From NCBI RefSeq assembly GCF_006335115.1, contig NZ_VDMJ01000020.1, positions 62,001 through 126,000 on the forward strand: a DNA stretch of 64,000 bases, written 5' to 3'. Source of the stretch: Streptomyces sp. NP160 (GTDB lineage: Bacteria > Actinomycetota > Actinomycetes > Actinomycetales > Quadrisphaeraceae). Shown one piece after another: positions 1 to 9,559 of the stretch (positions are counted from its first letter, which is position 1; every line of letters begins with the position of its first letter). Under the pieces are notes generated by a model. That model saw only the letters and a program-made list of their open reading frames with translations. It did not search any database and had not been told where the DNA came from. The translations under genes and the position numbers were made by a program.

Positions 1-650
1 CGCTGACTCAGCTGGCCGACGGGCGCAGCATCCTCGCCCAGCAGGTCGACAACCTGCGGTCCGTGCTCGGCGAGCAGCTGTCCATCACCGCGGTGGTCGG
101 CTACAAGGCCCCCCTGATCATGGAGGCGCTGCCGACCCTCCTGTTCGCCTACAACGAGGACTACGAGGACACCAACACCTCCAAGTCCCTGCTGCGGGCG
201 CTGGAGCTGTCCGCCGACGGCCCGGTCGTCTGGCTCAACGGCGACGTCGTCTTCGAGCCCGCGCTGCTGGAGCTGCTGCTCGGGCCGATCGCCCGCGGCG
301 AGAGCGCGGTCTGCGTCAACACCTCCTCGGTGGCCGAGGAGGAGGTCAAGTACACGGTCGACGACGACGGCTTCATCAAGGAGCTCTCCAAGACCGTGGT
401 CGGCGGCCTCGGGGAGGCGGTCGGCATCAACCTCGTGGGCGCGGCCGACAAGGCGCTGCTCGTCGAGAACCTCCGCGCCTGCGGCGACCAGGACTACTTC
501 GAGCGGGGCATCGAGCTGTCCATCGCCCAGGGCATGAGGGTGCTCCCGGTGGACATCTCCGCGCACGTCGCGGTCGAGGTCGACTTCGAGGAGGACCTCG
601 CCCGCGCCGAGCGCCTCGTCGCCGAGCACCGCGAGGCGCTCGAGCACTGA
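1..650 (+). CDS. NTP transferase, LicC-like, 5' truncated
   Basis: The frame is open from base 3 and the start lies outside the window; probably only 20-25 N-terminal residues (the LAAGxGxR loop) are missing, because the visible part begins with LTQLADGRSIL, which normally follows the K-P of the nucleotide-binding loop. The remaining ~215 residues carry the GD pair of the family (VVWLNGDVVF) and a C-terminal EVDFEEDL stretch typical of phosphocholine/sugar-1-phosphate nucleotidylyltransferases. The family activates a phosphorylated alcohol or sugar with CTP, UTP or similar; the substrate cannot be read from the sequence. The gene converges on ackA, with a palindromic terminator between them. 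Confidence 0.75.
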   Translation, partial: LTQLADGRSILAQQVDNLRSVLGEQLSITAVVGYKAPLIMEALPTLLFAYNEDYEDTNTSKSLLRALELSADGPVVWLNGDVVFEPALLELLLGPIARGESAVCVNTSSVAEEEVKYTVDDDGFIKELSKTVVGGLGEAVGINLVGAADKALLVENLRACGDQDYFERGIELSIAQGMRVLPVDISAHVAVEVDFEEDLARAERLVAEHREALEH

Positions 651-655
651 CCCCG

Positions 656-710
656 TCCGTGATCATGGGAGGTCGGCCGCCCCGGGTGGCCGACCGCCCA
701 TGATCACGGA
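656..710. terminator. Bidirectional terminator palindrome
   Basis: A near-perfect inverted repeat: TCCGTGATCATGGG (656-669) pairs with 697-710, and GGTCGGCC (671-678) with 688-695, leaving one mismatch and a 9-nt loop. It fills the gap between the convergent nucleotidyltransferase and ackA stop codons. The outer arm recurs at 44510-44555, and its core at 45526-45537. There is no U-tract, as is common for actinobacterial terminators. Confidence 0.75.
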
Positions 711-712
711 GG

Positions 713-1849
713 TCAGGGGGTGACGACGGCGAGCACCTGGTCGGCGATCTCGGCCTCCTCGTCCGTGGGGACGACGACGACCTTCTCGCCGATCCGCACC
801 GGCTGGGCCGGGCTCCCCGGCGTCTGCGCGGCGCCGTTGAGCCCGGGGTCCACCCCGAAGCCCAGGTGCTCCAGGGGCGCGCACACGGCGGCCCGCACCG
901 CGGCGGCGTTCTCCCCCACCCCGGCGGTGAACACCACCGCCTGCACCCGCGGCACCAGCGCCAGGAACGAGCCCACGGCGGCGCTCAGGCGGTAGCAGTA
1001 GACCTCCAGCGCGGCCCGCGCCGCGTCGTCGCCGGCGTCGGCGCGGGCCTGCACGGCGCGCACGTCGGACTCCCCCGCCAGGCCCTTGAGGCCGCTGCGC
1101 TTGTTGAGCAGGTCGTCCACCTCGGCCGCGGTCATGCCCGCCTCGCGCACCAGGGTCATGACGATGGCCGGGTCCACGTCGCCGCTGCGGGTGCCCATCG
1201 CGGCGCCCGCCAGGGGGGTCAGGCCCATGGTCGTGTCGACGCTGCGCCCGCCCTGCACGGCCGTGACGGAGACGCCGTTGCCGACGTGCGCGACCACGAG
1301 GTCGCACCTCTCGACGGGCACCCCGAGGAAGGCCGCGGCCCGCTTGGTGACCACCTGCACGCTCGTGCCGTGGAAGCCGTACTTGCGCAGGCCGTACCGA
1401 CGGGCCACCTCCGCGTCCACGGCGTAGGTGGCGGCGCGCGCCGGGATGGTCGCGTGGAAGGCGGTGTCGAACACCGCCACCTGCGGCACGTCGGGCAGCG
1501 CCCTGCGCAGCGCCCGGATCGCCGCCAGCTGCGGCGGGTTGTGCAGCGGCGCCAGGGCGGAGAGCTCGTCGATGCCGCGCTCGACGTCGTCGTCGACGAC
1601 GGTCGGGTCGGTGTACCGCGTGCCCCCCTGCACCACCCGGTGGCCGACACCCGCGAGCCCGTCGAGCCCCGGCCCGTCCTGCAGGGCGTCCATGACCCGG
1701 GCGAGCGCGGCGGCGTGGTCCGGCACGTCGGAGGAGCCGATGCGCTCCACGGTCCCCTTGGCGAGGACCTCCGCCGAGCCGTCGCCGTGCTCGCGCAGCT
1801 GGTACTTCAGGCTCGAGGAGCCCGCGTTGACGACGAGGACCCTGCTCAT
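713..1849 (-). CDS. ackA: Acetate kinase
   Basis: 378 residues, normal family length. It converts acetyl phosphate plus ADP to acetate plus ATP in the cytosol, or the reverse. The N-terminal VLVVNAGSSSLKYQL signature, the HRVVQGG segment, FDTAFH, the HVGNGVSV phosphate-binding stretch and the late FTAGVGEN motif are all present. The ATG overlaps the pta stop codon (ATGA), so the pair is translationally coupled and forms the Pta-AckA pathway between acetyl-CoA and acetate. Identification is secure. Confidence 0.97.
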   Translation of the reverse strand: MSRVLVVNAGSSSLKYQLREHGDGSAEVLAKGTVERIGSSDVPDHAAALARVMDALQDGPGLDGLAGVGHRVVQGGTRYTDPTVVDDDVERGIDELSALAPLHNPPQLAAIRALRRALPDVPQVAVFDTAFHATIPARAATYAVDAEVARRYGLRKYGFHGTSVQVVTKRAAAFLGVPVERCDLVVAHVGNGVSVTAVQGGRSVDTTMGLTPLAGAAMGTRSGDVDPAIVMTLVREAGMTAAEVDDLLNKRSGLKGLAGESDVRAVQARADAGDDAARAALEVYCYRLSAAVGSFLALVPRVQAVVFTAGVGENAAAVRAAVCAPLEHLGFGVDPGLNGAAQTPGSPAQPVRIGEKVVVVPTDEEAEIADQVLAVVTP

Positions 1850-4005
1850 GCGGGTGCGGTCTCCCTGTTCTGGGCCTTGGCGGTGGTCTGGGACTGCACG
1901 GCGGTGATGGCGACGGTCGAGACGACGTCGGCCACGGTGCAGCCGCGGGAGAGGTCGTTGACCGGGCGGCGCAGGCCCTGCAGCACCGGCCCGACGGCCA
2001 CGGCGTCACCGGTGCGCTGCACCGCCTTGTAGGTGGTGTTGCCGGTGTTCAGGTCGGGGAAGACCAGCACCGTGGCGCGCCCGGCGACCGGGTTCCCCGG
2101 CATCTTGGCGGCGCCCGTGGCCGGGTCGACGGCGGCGTCGTACTGGATCGGTCCGGCGAGCGGCAGGTCCGGCGCGCGCTCGGCGACCAGGCGCGTGGCC
2201 TCGCGGACCTTGTCGACGTCGACGCCGGCGCCCGAGGTGCCGGTGGAGTAGCTCACCATCGCCACCCGCGGCTCCACCCCGAACGCCCGGGCGGTCTCGG
2301 CGCTGGACAGCGCGATGCCGGCCAGCTCCTCGGCGGTCGGGTCGAGGTTGACGGCGCAGTCGGCGAAGACGAGCACCCGGTCGGGCAGGCACATGAGGAA
2401 GGCGCCGGAGACGCGCTTGGCGCCGGGGAGCGTCTTGATGACCTCCAGCGCCGGCCGGATGGTCGCGGCGGTGGTGTGGGTGGCCCCCGAGACCATGCCG
2501 TCGGCGTGACCGGTCTCCACCATGAGCGTGCCGAAGTACGTCGGGTCGAGGAGCTGCTCGAGGGCCGCCTCGAGGGTCACGCCCTTGTGCTTGCGGCGCT
2601 CGGCGTACACGGGCGCCATCTCCTCGCGCAGCGGCGAGGTGGCGGGGTCGACGATCCGCGCGGACCCGAGGTCCACCCCGAGGCGGTCGGCGAGGGCGCG
2701 GACCGCGTCCTCGCGGCCCAGCAGCACGAGGTCGGCGACGTCGAGGTGGCTGAGCTCCTCGACGGCGCGCAGCACGCGGCTGTCCTCGCTCTCGGGGAGC
2801 ACGATGGTGCGCCGGTCCGCGCGGGCCGCCGCCAGCAGCCGGGCGTTGAACATCGCCGGGGTCACGGCCTCGGTGCGGACCAGCCGGATCTGCTCGGACA
2901 GCTCCTCGGCGTCCACGCCGGCGCTGAACGCCCCCAGGGCCGCGGTGATCTTCCGCTGGCTCGTGAGCTGGATCGCCCCGCTGGCGCCCTCGAGGCGGTG
3001 GATGGTCGTGTACGTGTCGGTGGGCACGCTGATCATGGGCAGTCCGCTGGGGCGCAGCAGCGTCAGCTGCAGGTCGTCGGGGCGGGTGCCGTTGGTGAGG
3101 ACCAGACCGCCCGGGGTCGGCAGCTCCCGGTGGATGGCGGCGCCGGCGGAGACGAGCATCAGGTCCAGGCGGTCACCGGAGGTCACCAGCAGGGTCCCCT
3201 CCCGCAGCAGCCGCAGGACGACGTCGGCGTGCGCCGAGCCGGCCAGGTACCCGCCCACCTCGCGCTCCAGCGCCGAGGCCGAGCCGGTGAGCACCACCCC
3301 GCCGAGGACGGAGGCGACCTCCCCCACGGTGAGCGCGCTCAGCAGCGGCACCTCGTCGAGCGCGTAGACCGGGTGGCGGGTGGCGCCGCCGGTGTGGCCG
3401 CCGTCCTGGCGCACCGCCGTCAGCACCGCCTCGCGCTGGGCGGGGTCCACGCGGTTGACCACCGTCGCCAGCTTGGTGCCGCCGCGGGCCGCCAGCGCGG
3501 AGCCCGCCTCGCGGGCGGCCGCGGCCACGGACCGCACGCCCTCGGCGTCGTCCACCCCCGCGGCGGAGACCACGACGACGACGGGAGCGCCGAGGTTGAC
3601 GGCGAGCAGCGCGTTGAGGTCGAGCTCGGTGGCTGGCGACGGTCCCGTGAAGTCCGTGCCGACCACCAGCACGAAGTCGGACCGCTCCGACAGCCGCTCC
3701 ACGCGCTCGACCAGGGTCGCGACCAGGCGGCGGGGGTCCGGTCCGGCGTCCGTGGCGTCCACGAGGGCCGCGGCCTCGCTCCAGGTGAGGCCCACCGCGT
3801 CGTCGTCGTCGATGTCGAGGTCGTAGCGGTGGCGCAGCAGCTCGACCAGGGGGTCGGGCTCGTCGCGGCTGGACACGACCGGCCGGAAGACCACCGGGCG
3901 GCGCACGGAGCTGGCCAGCAGGTCGAGCAGCCCCAGCGCCACGACGGTCTTGCCCGCCCCGGCGCGGTCCGCTGTCACGTACAGGCGCTGGTTCGCTGAC
4001 GACAC
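1846..4005 (-). CDS. pta: Phosphate acetyltransferase (long form)
   Basis: About 719 residues: the long Pta architecture with an N-terminal P-loop-like/BioD-type region (RAGAGKTVVALGLLDLL), a central DRTGG-like regulatory domain (about 200-330) and a C-terminal phosphotransacetylase domain (about 390-715, with LPESEDSRVLRA and the SYSTGTSGAG phosphate loop). It interconverts acetyl-CoA plus phosphate and acetyl phosphate plus CoA, feeding AckA, which overlaps it downstream. The start chosen is the GTG at 4005, because AGGG of the upstream AGGGTGG is 8 nt away; GTG 4014 is the alternative (722 residues). Confidence 0.95.
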   Translation of the reverse strand: MSSANQRLYVTADRAGAGKTVVALGLLDLLASSVRRPVVFRPVVSSRDEPDPLVELLRHRYDLDIDDDDAVGLTWSEAAALVDATDAGPDPRRLVATLVERVERLSERSDFVLVVGTDFTGPSPATELDLNALLAVNLGAPVVVVVSAAGVDDAEGVRSVAAAAREAGSALAARGGTKLATVVNRVDPAQREAVLTAVRQDGGHTGGATRHPVYALDEVPLLSALTVGEVASVLGGVVLTGSASALEREVGGYLAGSAHADVVLRLLREGTLLVTSGDRLDLMLVSAGAAIHRELPTPGGLVLTNGTRPDDLQLTLLRPSGLPMISVPTDTYTTIHRLEGASGAIQLTSQRKITAALGAFSAGVDAEELSEQIRLVRTEAVTPAMFNARLLAAARADRRTIVLPESEDSRVLRAVEELSHLDVADLVLLGREDAVRALADRLGVDLGSARIVDPATSPLREEMAPVYAERRKHKGVTLEAALEQLLDPTYFGTLMVETGHADGMVSGATHTTAATIRPALEVIKTLPGAKRVSGAFLMCLPDRVLVFADCAVNLDPTAEELAGIALSSAETARAFGVEPRVAMVSYSTGTSGAGVDVDKVREATRLVAERAPDLPLAGPIQYDAAVDPATGAAKMPGNPVAGRATVLVFPDLNTGNTTYKAVQRTGDAVAVGPVLQGLRRPVNDLSRGCTVADVVSTVAITAVQSQTTAKAQNRETAPA

Positions 4006-4069
4006 GGGCTCCACCCTGTCGGGCCGGGACGACCGGCGCCACGCCGGGGCGGCGTGGCGCCGATCACCC

Positions 4070-6157
4070 TCAGGCCTCGCGCAGGTCCAGCCAGGCGACC
4101 TGCTCGGCGGTCAGCTCCACGGCGAGGCCCTCCAGGGAGGACCGCAGCTCGGCGAGGGACCGCGGACCGATGAGCGCGAACGTCGGGAAGCGCTGGGCGA
4201 GCACGTAGGCCAGGGCCACCGCGGTGGTCGGGACGCCGAGGCGCTCCCCCAGGTGCTGCGCGCGGCGCTTGCGCTCGAGGTTGTCCTCGGAGAGGTAGCA
4301 GCGGACCAGCTCGGCGTCGCCGCGCATCTCGGCGTCGTCCCGGGCGAAGAACCCGCGGGCCTGGCTGCTCCACGGCAGCAGCGGCACCTGGCGCTCCTCG
4401 AGCCACGCGCGGGAGGCGGGGTCGGTGGCGTGCACGCAGCCCGCCCACGGCACGTCGAGGGCGCGGGCCAGGCCGAAGTGGTTGCTCAGCACCCCGAAGC
4501 CGGCCCGGCCGTGGGTCTGCGCGTAGGCGTTGGCCTCGTCGAAGCGCTCCGGCGTCCAGTTGGAGCCGCCGTAGACGCCGATGCGGCCGGCGCGGGCGTG
4601 CTCGTCCAGGACGTCGACGAACTCCCCCACCGGCACGGACGGGTCGTCGCGGTGCATGAGGTAGAGGTCGGCGCGCTCCAGGCCCTGCCGCTCGAAGGAC
4701 TCCAGCAGCTGGCGGGACAGCGACTCCGGGTCGCAGTGGGGCGTGTGGGCGCCCTTGACGATGACGGTGACCTGCTCGCGGATCCCGCGGTTCGCGAGCC
4801 AGCGGCCGAAGCGGCGCTCGTAGTCGCCGTCGCGGCCGTAGATCCAGGCGGTGTCGAAGGTGGTGCCGCCGGCCTCGACGAAGGCGTCGAACAGGGCGCT
4901 GGCGTGGGACAGGGTGGGCTGGTTGTCGCACCCCATGACCAGGCGCGAGACCGGGCTGGCGAGCCCGGGGACGGTGCCGACGGGGATGCTGGCGGTGCCC
5001 GGCTCCGGGACGCGCAGCGGCTGGCGGGACAGCGTCGGGATGCTCGCGGTCTCGGCCTCGAAGGGGTAGAGCAGGCCGGTGCCGGCCCGCCACCTGTCGA
5101 GGACGGCCAGGGTGCCCAGGGAGTCCTCGTGGGTCTGCTCCGGGGCCTCGCCGGTCCCGGTGCCGGCGGCCAGGGCGCGGGCGGCGGCGGCGAGGGCCTC
5201 GGCCTCCAGCGCGAAGGCCTGCTGCGCGGGGGCCGCGCCGTCCCAGGTCTGCTCCACCGGCTCCTCGCCGACCCGCCGCAGCACGAGGCGGGGTGCGGCC
5301 TGCACGGTCCAGGGGTCGTGCAGCTCGAGGGTGCCGAGGCTCCCGCGGACCACCGCGGTCTGCGGCTCCTCCAGGCGGACCCCGGTGCGGACGGTGGCCA
5401 GCAGCCCGCCGCCGAAGTCGAGGTGCGCCAGGGCCCACTCGTCCACGCCCGTGGGGCCCAGGTGCCCGACCGCCCGGACGCCCTCGGGGCCGGGCAGCGG
5501 GTCGGCGAAGGCCCTCCCCCTGGCGGCGCCGGCCACGGCGCGGGCGAAGGAGACCGGGTAGCAGCCGACGTCGAGGATCCCGCCGCCCGCGGTGGCGGGG
5601 TCGAACAGGCGCCCGGGGCCGCGCGGGTCCCCGGCGGGGTTCGGGGACGAGGCGAAGCAGAAGCTGGAGTCGATGTGCGAGACCTCCCCGACGGCGCCTG
5701 CGGCGACCAGCTCCAGCAGGCGGCGGGTGGCGGGGTGGAAGCGGTAGGCGAAGGCCTCCAGGAGCGCGACGCCGGCTTGGCGGGCGGCGTCGACGACGCC
5801 CGCCGCGGAGCCGCGGTCCGGCGTCAGCGGCTTCTCCACGAGCAGGTGCTTGCCCGCGCGGGCCGCCGCGACGGCCAGCTCGGCGTGGCGGGGGTGGACG
5901 ACGGCGATGTAGACGCCGTCGACGGACGGGTCCGCGAGGACCTCCTCGTAGGTCCCCGAGGTCACCCGCCCGCCCCGCGCGGCGCCCTGCTCCCCGCCGG
6001 CCTCGGCCTCGTCGGCCAGCGCGCGGGCGCGCGCGGGGTCGGAGCTGCCGACGGCGACGAGCACGCCGGTGGGGCTCGCGGGCAGCTCCCGCACGAAGCG
6101 GCGGGCGATGGACCCCGGGCCGAGCACGGCCCAGCGGAAGACGTCGGCGTCTGGCAC
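4070..6157 (-). CDS. Gfo/Idh/MocA oxidoreductase fused to aldo/keto reductase
   Basis: A 695-residue two-enzyme fusion. Residues 1-370 are a Gfo/Idh/MocA dehydrogenase: an N-terminal Rossmann start (WAVLGPGSIARRF) and the E-K-P motif (LLVEKPLT). Residues about 395-695 are an aldo/keto reductase with the D-Y-K-H tetrad visible in FDTAWIYG, VIVKGAH and LYLMHRDD. Both halves use NAD(P) and act on sugars or related carbonyl/polyol compounds, so the protein may pass an oxidised sugar from one site to the other; the substrate is unknown. The GTG start at 6157 is supported by TAGCCT exactly 6 nt upstream (leaderless). It stands alone, not in an operon. Confidence 0.9.
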   Translation of the reverse strand: MPDADVFRWAVLGPGSIARRFVRELPASPTGVLVAVGSSDPARARALADEAEAGGEQGAARGGRVTSGTYEEVLADPSVDGVYIAVVHPRHAELAVAAARAGKHLLVEKPLTPDRGSAAGVVDAARQAGVALLEAFAYRFHPATRRLLELVAAGAVGEVSHIDSSFCFASSPNPAGDPRGPGRLFDPATAGGGILDVGCYPVSFARAVAGAARGRAFADPLPGPEGVRAVGHLGPTGVDEWALAHLDFGGGLLATVRTGVRLEEPQTAVVRGSLGTLELHDPWTVQAAPRLVLRRVGEEPVEQTWDGAAPAQQAFALEAEALAAAARALAAGTGTGEAPEQTHEDSLGTLAVLDRWRAGTGLLYPFEAETASIPTLSRQPLRVPEPGTASIPVGTVPGLASPVSRLVMGCDNQPTLSHASALFDAFVEAGGTTFDTAWIYGRDGDYERRFGRWLANRGIREQVTVIVKGAHTPHCDPESLSRQLLESFERQGLERADLYLMHRDDPSVPVGEFVDVLDEHARAGRIGVYGGSNWTPERFDEANAYAQTHGRAGFGVLSNHFGLARALDVPWAGCVHATDPASRAWLEERQVPLLPWSSQARGFFARDDAEMRGDAELVRCYLSEDNLERKRRAQHLGERLGVPTTAVALAYVLAQRFPTFALIGPRSLAELRSSLEGLAVELTAEQVAWLDLREA

Positions 6158-6163
6158 GCCAGC

Positions 6164-6169
6164 AGGCTA
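6164..6169 (-). promoter_or_regulatory. -10 box, leaderless promoter for the Gfo/Idh::AKR gene
   Basis: TAGCCT on the minus strand, followed by exactly 6 nt and then the GTG start at 6157. Transcription would begin at the start codon. The identical hexamer and spacing occur before map (44485-44490). Confidence 0.6.
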
Positions 6170-6458
6170 GGCGAGGCCCCCGACGGCGGGTCCGGTCGGG
6201 CTGTCAGACCCCTCTGGAAGGGTGCTCGAGCACGACACGCCGAGCCCGGAGGGCGGTTCCGCAGGTGACGCGCCGAACAGTCGATTTCCCCAAATGTGCC
6301 CGCTGGCGCGTCGCCCGACACAAGATGTAGCGTCGGAGACACCGGAAGGCGCCCCGACGAGCGACCCGGTCACCCACTTCCCCCGGGACCTGCGGCGATG
6401 ACGCAGCGTTCCGGTCTCATCACGCGCTCACGCACCACGACGACCCGAGGAGACGCAC
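6170..6458 (+). other. nrdA upstream/leader region
   Basis: A gene-free stretch between the divergent Gfo/Idh::AKR gene and nrdA. It holds a 12-bp palindrome GTGCTCGAGCAC (6222-6233), a candidate NrdR box (6318-6333) and a Shine-Dalgarno GAGGAG (6447-6452) 6 nt before the nrdA ATG. I see no ORF or recognisable riboswitch; a long 5' leader (about 120 nt) is implied if transcription starts near the NrdR box. Confidence 0.5.
6318..6333 (+). promoter_or_regulatory. Candidate NrdR box
   Basis: ACACAAGATGTAGCGT matches 13 of 16 positions of the NrdR operator pattern acaCwAtATaTwGtgt as I know it. It lies about 125 nt upstream of nrdA and contains TAGCGT, a possible -10 hexamer, so a bound repressor would block the promoter. 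A second, clearly weaker AT-richer match lies about 31 nt upstream (6287-6302), the usual tandem spacing. nrdR itself is not in the window. Confidence 0.5.
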
Positions 6459-9400
6459 ATGACCCAGGTGGCAGACGAGGTCCTGGAGGTCACCACGGAC
6501 GGCTCCGCTGGCGGGTCCTCGAACAGCCCGAGCGTGCCGACGGCCGTGCTCAACCGGCGCGGCGAGGTCGTCCCCTTCGACGCCTCCCGCATCACCGTCG
6601 CCCTCCAGAAGGCGTTCCTCGCCACCGAGGGCCAGGCCGCCGGCAGCTCCGCCCGCGTGCGCGAGCTCGTCGAGGAGATGACCGCCACCGTCGTCGAGAC
6701 CCTGGTGCGCCGCTCCCTGGCGGGCACCGGCTCCTCCGGCCGCCCGGTGGCCGTCGAGGAGGTCCAGGACCAGGTCGAGCTGGTGCTCATGCGCTCGGGC
6801 GAGCACGCCGTCGCGCGCTCCTACATCCTCTACCGCGAGGAGCACGCCCGGGCCCGCCGCGAGCGCGAGGCCGCCACCCCCAGCGTGGAGAAGGTGCGCC
6901 AGCTGTCGGTGCGCACCACCGAGGGCACCCTGGTCCCGCTCGACCGCGACCGCGTGGCCGCCGTCGTCGCCGAGGCCTGCGCCGGCCTGCCCACCGTGGA
7001 CCCGGACGCCGTGGTCACCGAGGCCATGCGCACCCTGTACGACGGCGTCGGCGAGGTGGAGCTGGCCCAGGCCCTCGTGCTGGCCGCCCGCACCAAGGTC
7101 GAGGCCGACCCCGACTACACCTACGTCTCCGCGCGCCTGCTCATGGACATGCTGCGCACCGAGGCCCTCTCCCACGTCCTCGGCGAGCGCACGCAGGCCA
7201 CCGCGCCGCAGATGGCGCAGCTGTACCCGCGCTACCTCAAGGGCTACGTCGCCAAGGGCATCGCCCTGGGCATGCTCGACCCGCGCCTGGCCGAGTTCGA
7301 CCTCGACAAGCTGGGCCAGGCCATCGAGGCCGGTCGCGACGGCCAGTTCACCTTCCTCGGTCTGCAGACCCTGTACGACCGCTACTTCCTGCACGAGCAC
7401 GGCGTGCGCTACGAGCTGCCGCAGGCGTTCTTCCTCCGCGTGGCGATGGGCCTGGCCCTCAACGAGGAGCACAAGGAGGAGCGGGCGATCGAGTTCTACC
7501 GCCTGATCTCCAGCTTCGACTTCATGTGCTCCACGCCCACGCTGTTCAACGCGGGCACCACCCGGCCGCAGCTGTCCAGCTGCTTCCTCACCACCGTCTC
7601 GGACGACCTGTCCGGCATCTTCCAGTCCATCAAGGACAACGCGATGCTGGCCAAGTACTCCGGCGGCCTGGGCAACGACTGGACCCCGGTGCGCGGCATC
7701 GGCGCCCACATCAAGGGCACCAACGGCCAGAGCCAGGGCGTGGTCCCGTTCCTCAAGATCGCCAACGACACCGCCGTCGCGGTGAACCAGGGCGGCAAGC
7801 GCAAGGGCGCCGTCTGCGCCTACCTGGAGACCTGGCACATCGACGTCGAGGAGTTCCTCGAGCTCCGCAAGAACACCGGTGACGACCGCCGCCGCACGCA
7901 CGACATGAACACGGCCAACTGGGTGCCGGACCTGTTCATGCAGCGCGTCGCCGCCGGTGGCACCTGGACGCTGTTCTCCCCCGACGAGACCCCGGACCTC
8001 CACGACCTGTACGGCCCGGCCTTCGCCGAGCGCTACGCGGAGTACGAGGCGATGGCAGAGCGCGGCGAGCTGCGCGTGCACCGCACCGTGAACGCCGTCG
8101 ACCTGTGGCGCAAGATGCTGACGGCGCTGTTCGAGACCGGGCACCCGTGGATCACCTTCAAGGACCCGTGCAACCTGCGCTCCCCGCAGCAGCACGTGGG
8201 CGTGGTGCACTCCTCCAACCTGTGCACCGAGATCACGCTGAACACCAACGCCGACGAGGTCGCGGTCTGCAACCTCGGCTCGATCAACCTGGCCGCGCAC
8301 ACCACCGCTGACGGCCTGGACGTCGAGCGCCTGCGCCGCACGGTCCGCACCGCGGTCCGCATGCTCGACAACGTCATCGACCTGAACCTCTACACGATCC
8401 CCCAGGCCGAGAACGCCAACCAGCAGCACCGTCCCGTGGGCCTGGGCCTCATGGGCTTCCAGGACGCGCTGTTCGCCCTGCGCCTGCCCTACTCCTCGGA
8501 GGAGGCCGTGCAGTTCGCGGACACCTCCATGGAGCAGATCTCCTACGCGGCCATCGAGGCGAGCTCCGACCTCGCGGCCGAGCGCGGCTCGTACAAGAGC
8601 TTCGACGGGTCCCTGTGGAGCCGCGGCGTGCTGCCGATCGACTCCCTCGAGCTGCTCCGCGAGGCGCGCGGCGGCGACGTCGAGCTCGACACCTCCGCCA
8701 CGCTCGACTGGGCGCCGCTGCGCGAGAAGGTGCAGCGCCAGGGCATGCGCAACTCCAACGTCATGGCGATCGCGCCCACCGCGACGATCTCCAACATCGT
8801 GGGCGTCGCGCAGTCGATCGAGCCGATGTACCGCAACCTGTTCGTCAAGTCCAACATGTCCGGCGACTTCACCGTGGTGAACGCCTCGCTGGTGCGCGAC
8901 CTCGCCGACCGCGGCCTGTGGGACGAGGTCATGGTCTCCGACCTCAAGTACTTCGACGGCTCCCTCGGCGCCATCGACAGGGTCCCGGCGGACCTGCAGG
9001 CGCTGTACGCCACCGCCTTCGAGGTGGACCCGTCCTGGCTGCTGCGCTCCGCCGCCCGCCGCCAGAAGTGGATCGACCAGGCGCAGTCCCTGAACCTGTA
9101 CGTGTCCAGCCCGAACGGCCGCAAGCTCGACAACCTCTACCGCACGGCCTGGCAGCTGGGCCTGAAGACGACGTACTACCTGCGCTCGTCCTCGGCCACG
9201 CACGTGGAGAAGTCGACCCTGCGCGGCACCGACGGCAGGCTCAACGCCGTCTCCGCCGGCACGCCGGCCGCGGCTCCCGCCGCGGGCGTCCCGGTCCAGG
9301 GCGGCGCTGCCGCCGCAGCGGGCGGCGTCGCCGCCGCGGTGGCGGCCAGCCCGGCCGCGGCCGTCGCGTCGAGCCCCTCCCCGGTGGTGTCGCTGCCCGA

Positions 9401-9494
9401 CACCGCCGCCGCGGAGGAGGCCTCGCGCTACAGCGCCGAGTACGCCGCCGCCTGCTCCATCGAGAACGGCGAGGACTGCGAGGCCTGCCAGTGA
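6459..9494 (+). CDS. nrdA: Ribonucleotide reductase, large (alpha) subunit
   Basis: 1011 residues. It reduces ribonucleoside diphosphates to deoxy forms using a radical generated by NrdB. The N-terminus carries two consecutive ATP-cone regions (about 30-130 and 140-225), which are allosteric. Active-site elements are present: QLSSCFL (redox Cys), NLCTEI (Asn-Cys-Glu triad), VAVCNLGS (second redox Cys) and KTTYYLR (the Tyr pair of the radical path). The tail ends with a Cys cluster ([13 protein letters not shown]) for re-reduction, joined by an unusual Ala/Gly/Pro linker of about 70 residues. Start: ATG with GAGGAG 6 nt upstream. It forms an operon with nrdB. Confidence 0.96.
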   Translation: MTQVADEVLEVTTDGSAGGSSNSPSVPTAVLNRRGEVVPFDASRITVALQKAFLATEGQAAGSSARVRELVEEMTATVVETLVRRSLAGTGSSGRPVAVEEVQDQVELVLMRSGEHAVARSYILYREEHARARREREAATPSVEKVRQLSVRTTEGTLVPLDRDRVAAVVAEACAGLPTVDPDAVVTEAMRTLYDGVGEVELAQALVLAARTKVEADPDYTYVSARLLMDMLRTEALSHVLGERTQATAPQMAQLYPRYLKGYVAKGIALGMLDPRLAEFDLDKLGQAIEAGRDGQFTFLGLQTLYDRYFLHEHGVRYELPQAFFLRVAMGLALNEEHKEERAIEFYRLISSFDFMCSTPTLFNAGTTRPQLSSCFLTTVSDDLSGIFQSIKDNAMLAKYSGGLGNDWTPVRGIGAHIKGTNGQSQGVVPFLKIANDTAVAVNQGGKRKGAVCAYLETWHIDVEEFLELRKNTGDDRRRTHDMNTANWVPDLFMQRVAAGGTWTLFSPDETPDLHDLYGPAFAERYAEYEAMAERGELRVHRTVNAVDLWRKMLTALFETGHPWITFKDPCNLRSPQQHVGVVHSSNLCTEITLNTNADEVAVCNLGSINLAAHTTADGLDVERLRRTVRTAVRMLDNVIDLNLYTIPQAENANQQHRPVGLGLMGFQDALFALRLPYSSEEAVQFADTSMEQISYAAIEASSDLAAERGSYKSFDGSLWSRGVLPIDSLELLREARGGDVELDTSATLDWAPLREKVQRQGMRNSNVMAIAPTATISNIVGVAQSIEPMYRNLFVKSNMSGDFTVVNASLVRDLADRGLWDEVMVSDLKYFDGSLGAIDRVPADLQALYATAFEVDPSWLLRSAARRQKWIDQAQSLNLYVSSPNGRKLDNLYRTAWQLGLKTTYYLRSSSATHVEKSTLRGTDGRLNAVSAGTPAAAPAAGVPVQGGAAAAAGGVAAAVAASPAAAVASSPSPVVSLPDTAAAEEASRYSAEYAAACSIENGEDCEACQ

Positions 9495-9559
9495 GCACCA
9501 CGAGCAGCTCCGTCCCCGCCGCACGCACCGCCACCGACAGCTCTTCCGAGGAGATCTCC

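Noticed and set aside
2476-3999. Long + strand open frame opposite pta
   Set aside because: Antisense shadow of pta; translation is rich in His, Gly and Arg with no recognisable domain.
6222-6233. GTGCTCGAGCAC as a LexA/SOS box
   Set aside because: Does not match the TCGAAC-N4-GTTCGA actinobacterial SOS pattern; retained only as a palindrome of unknown role.
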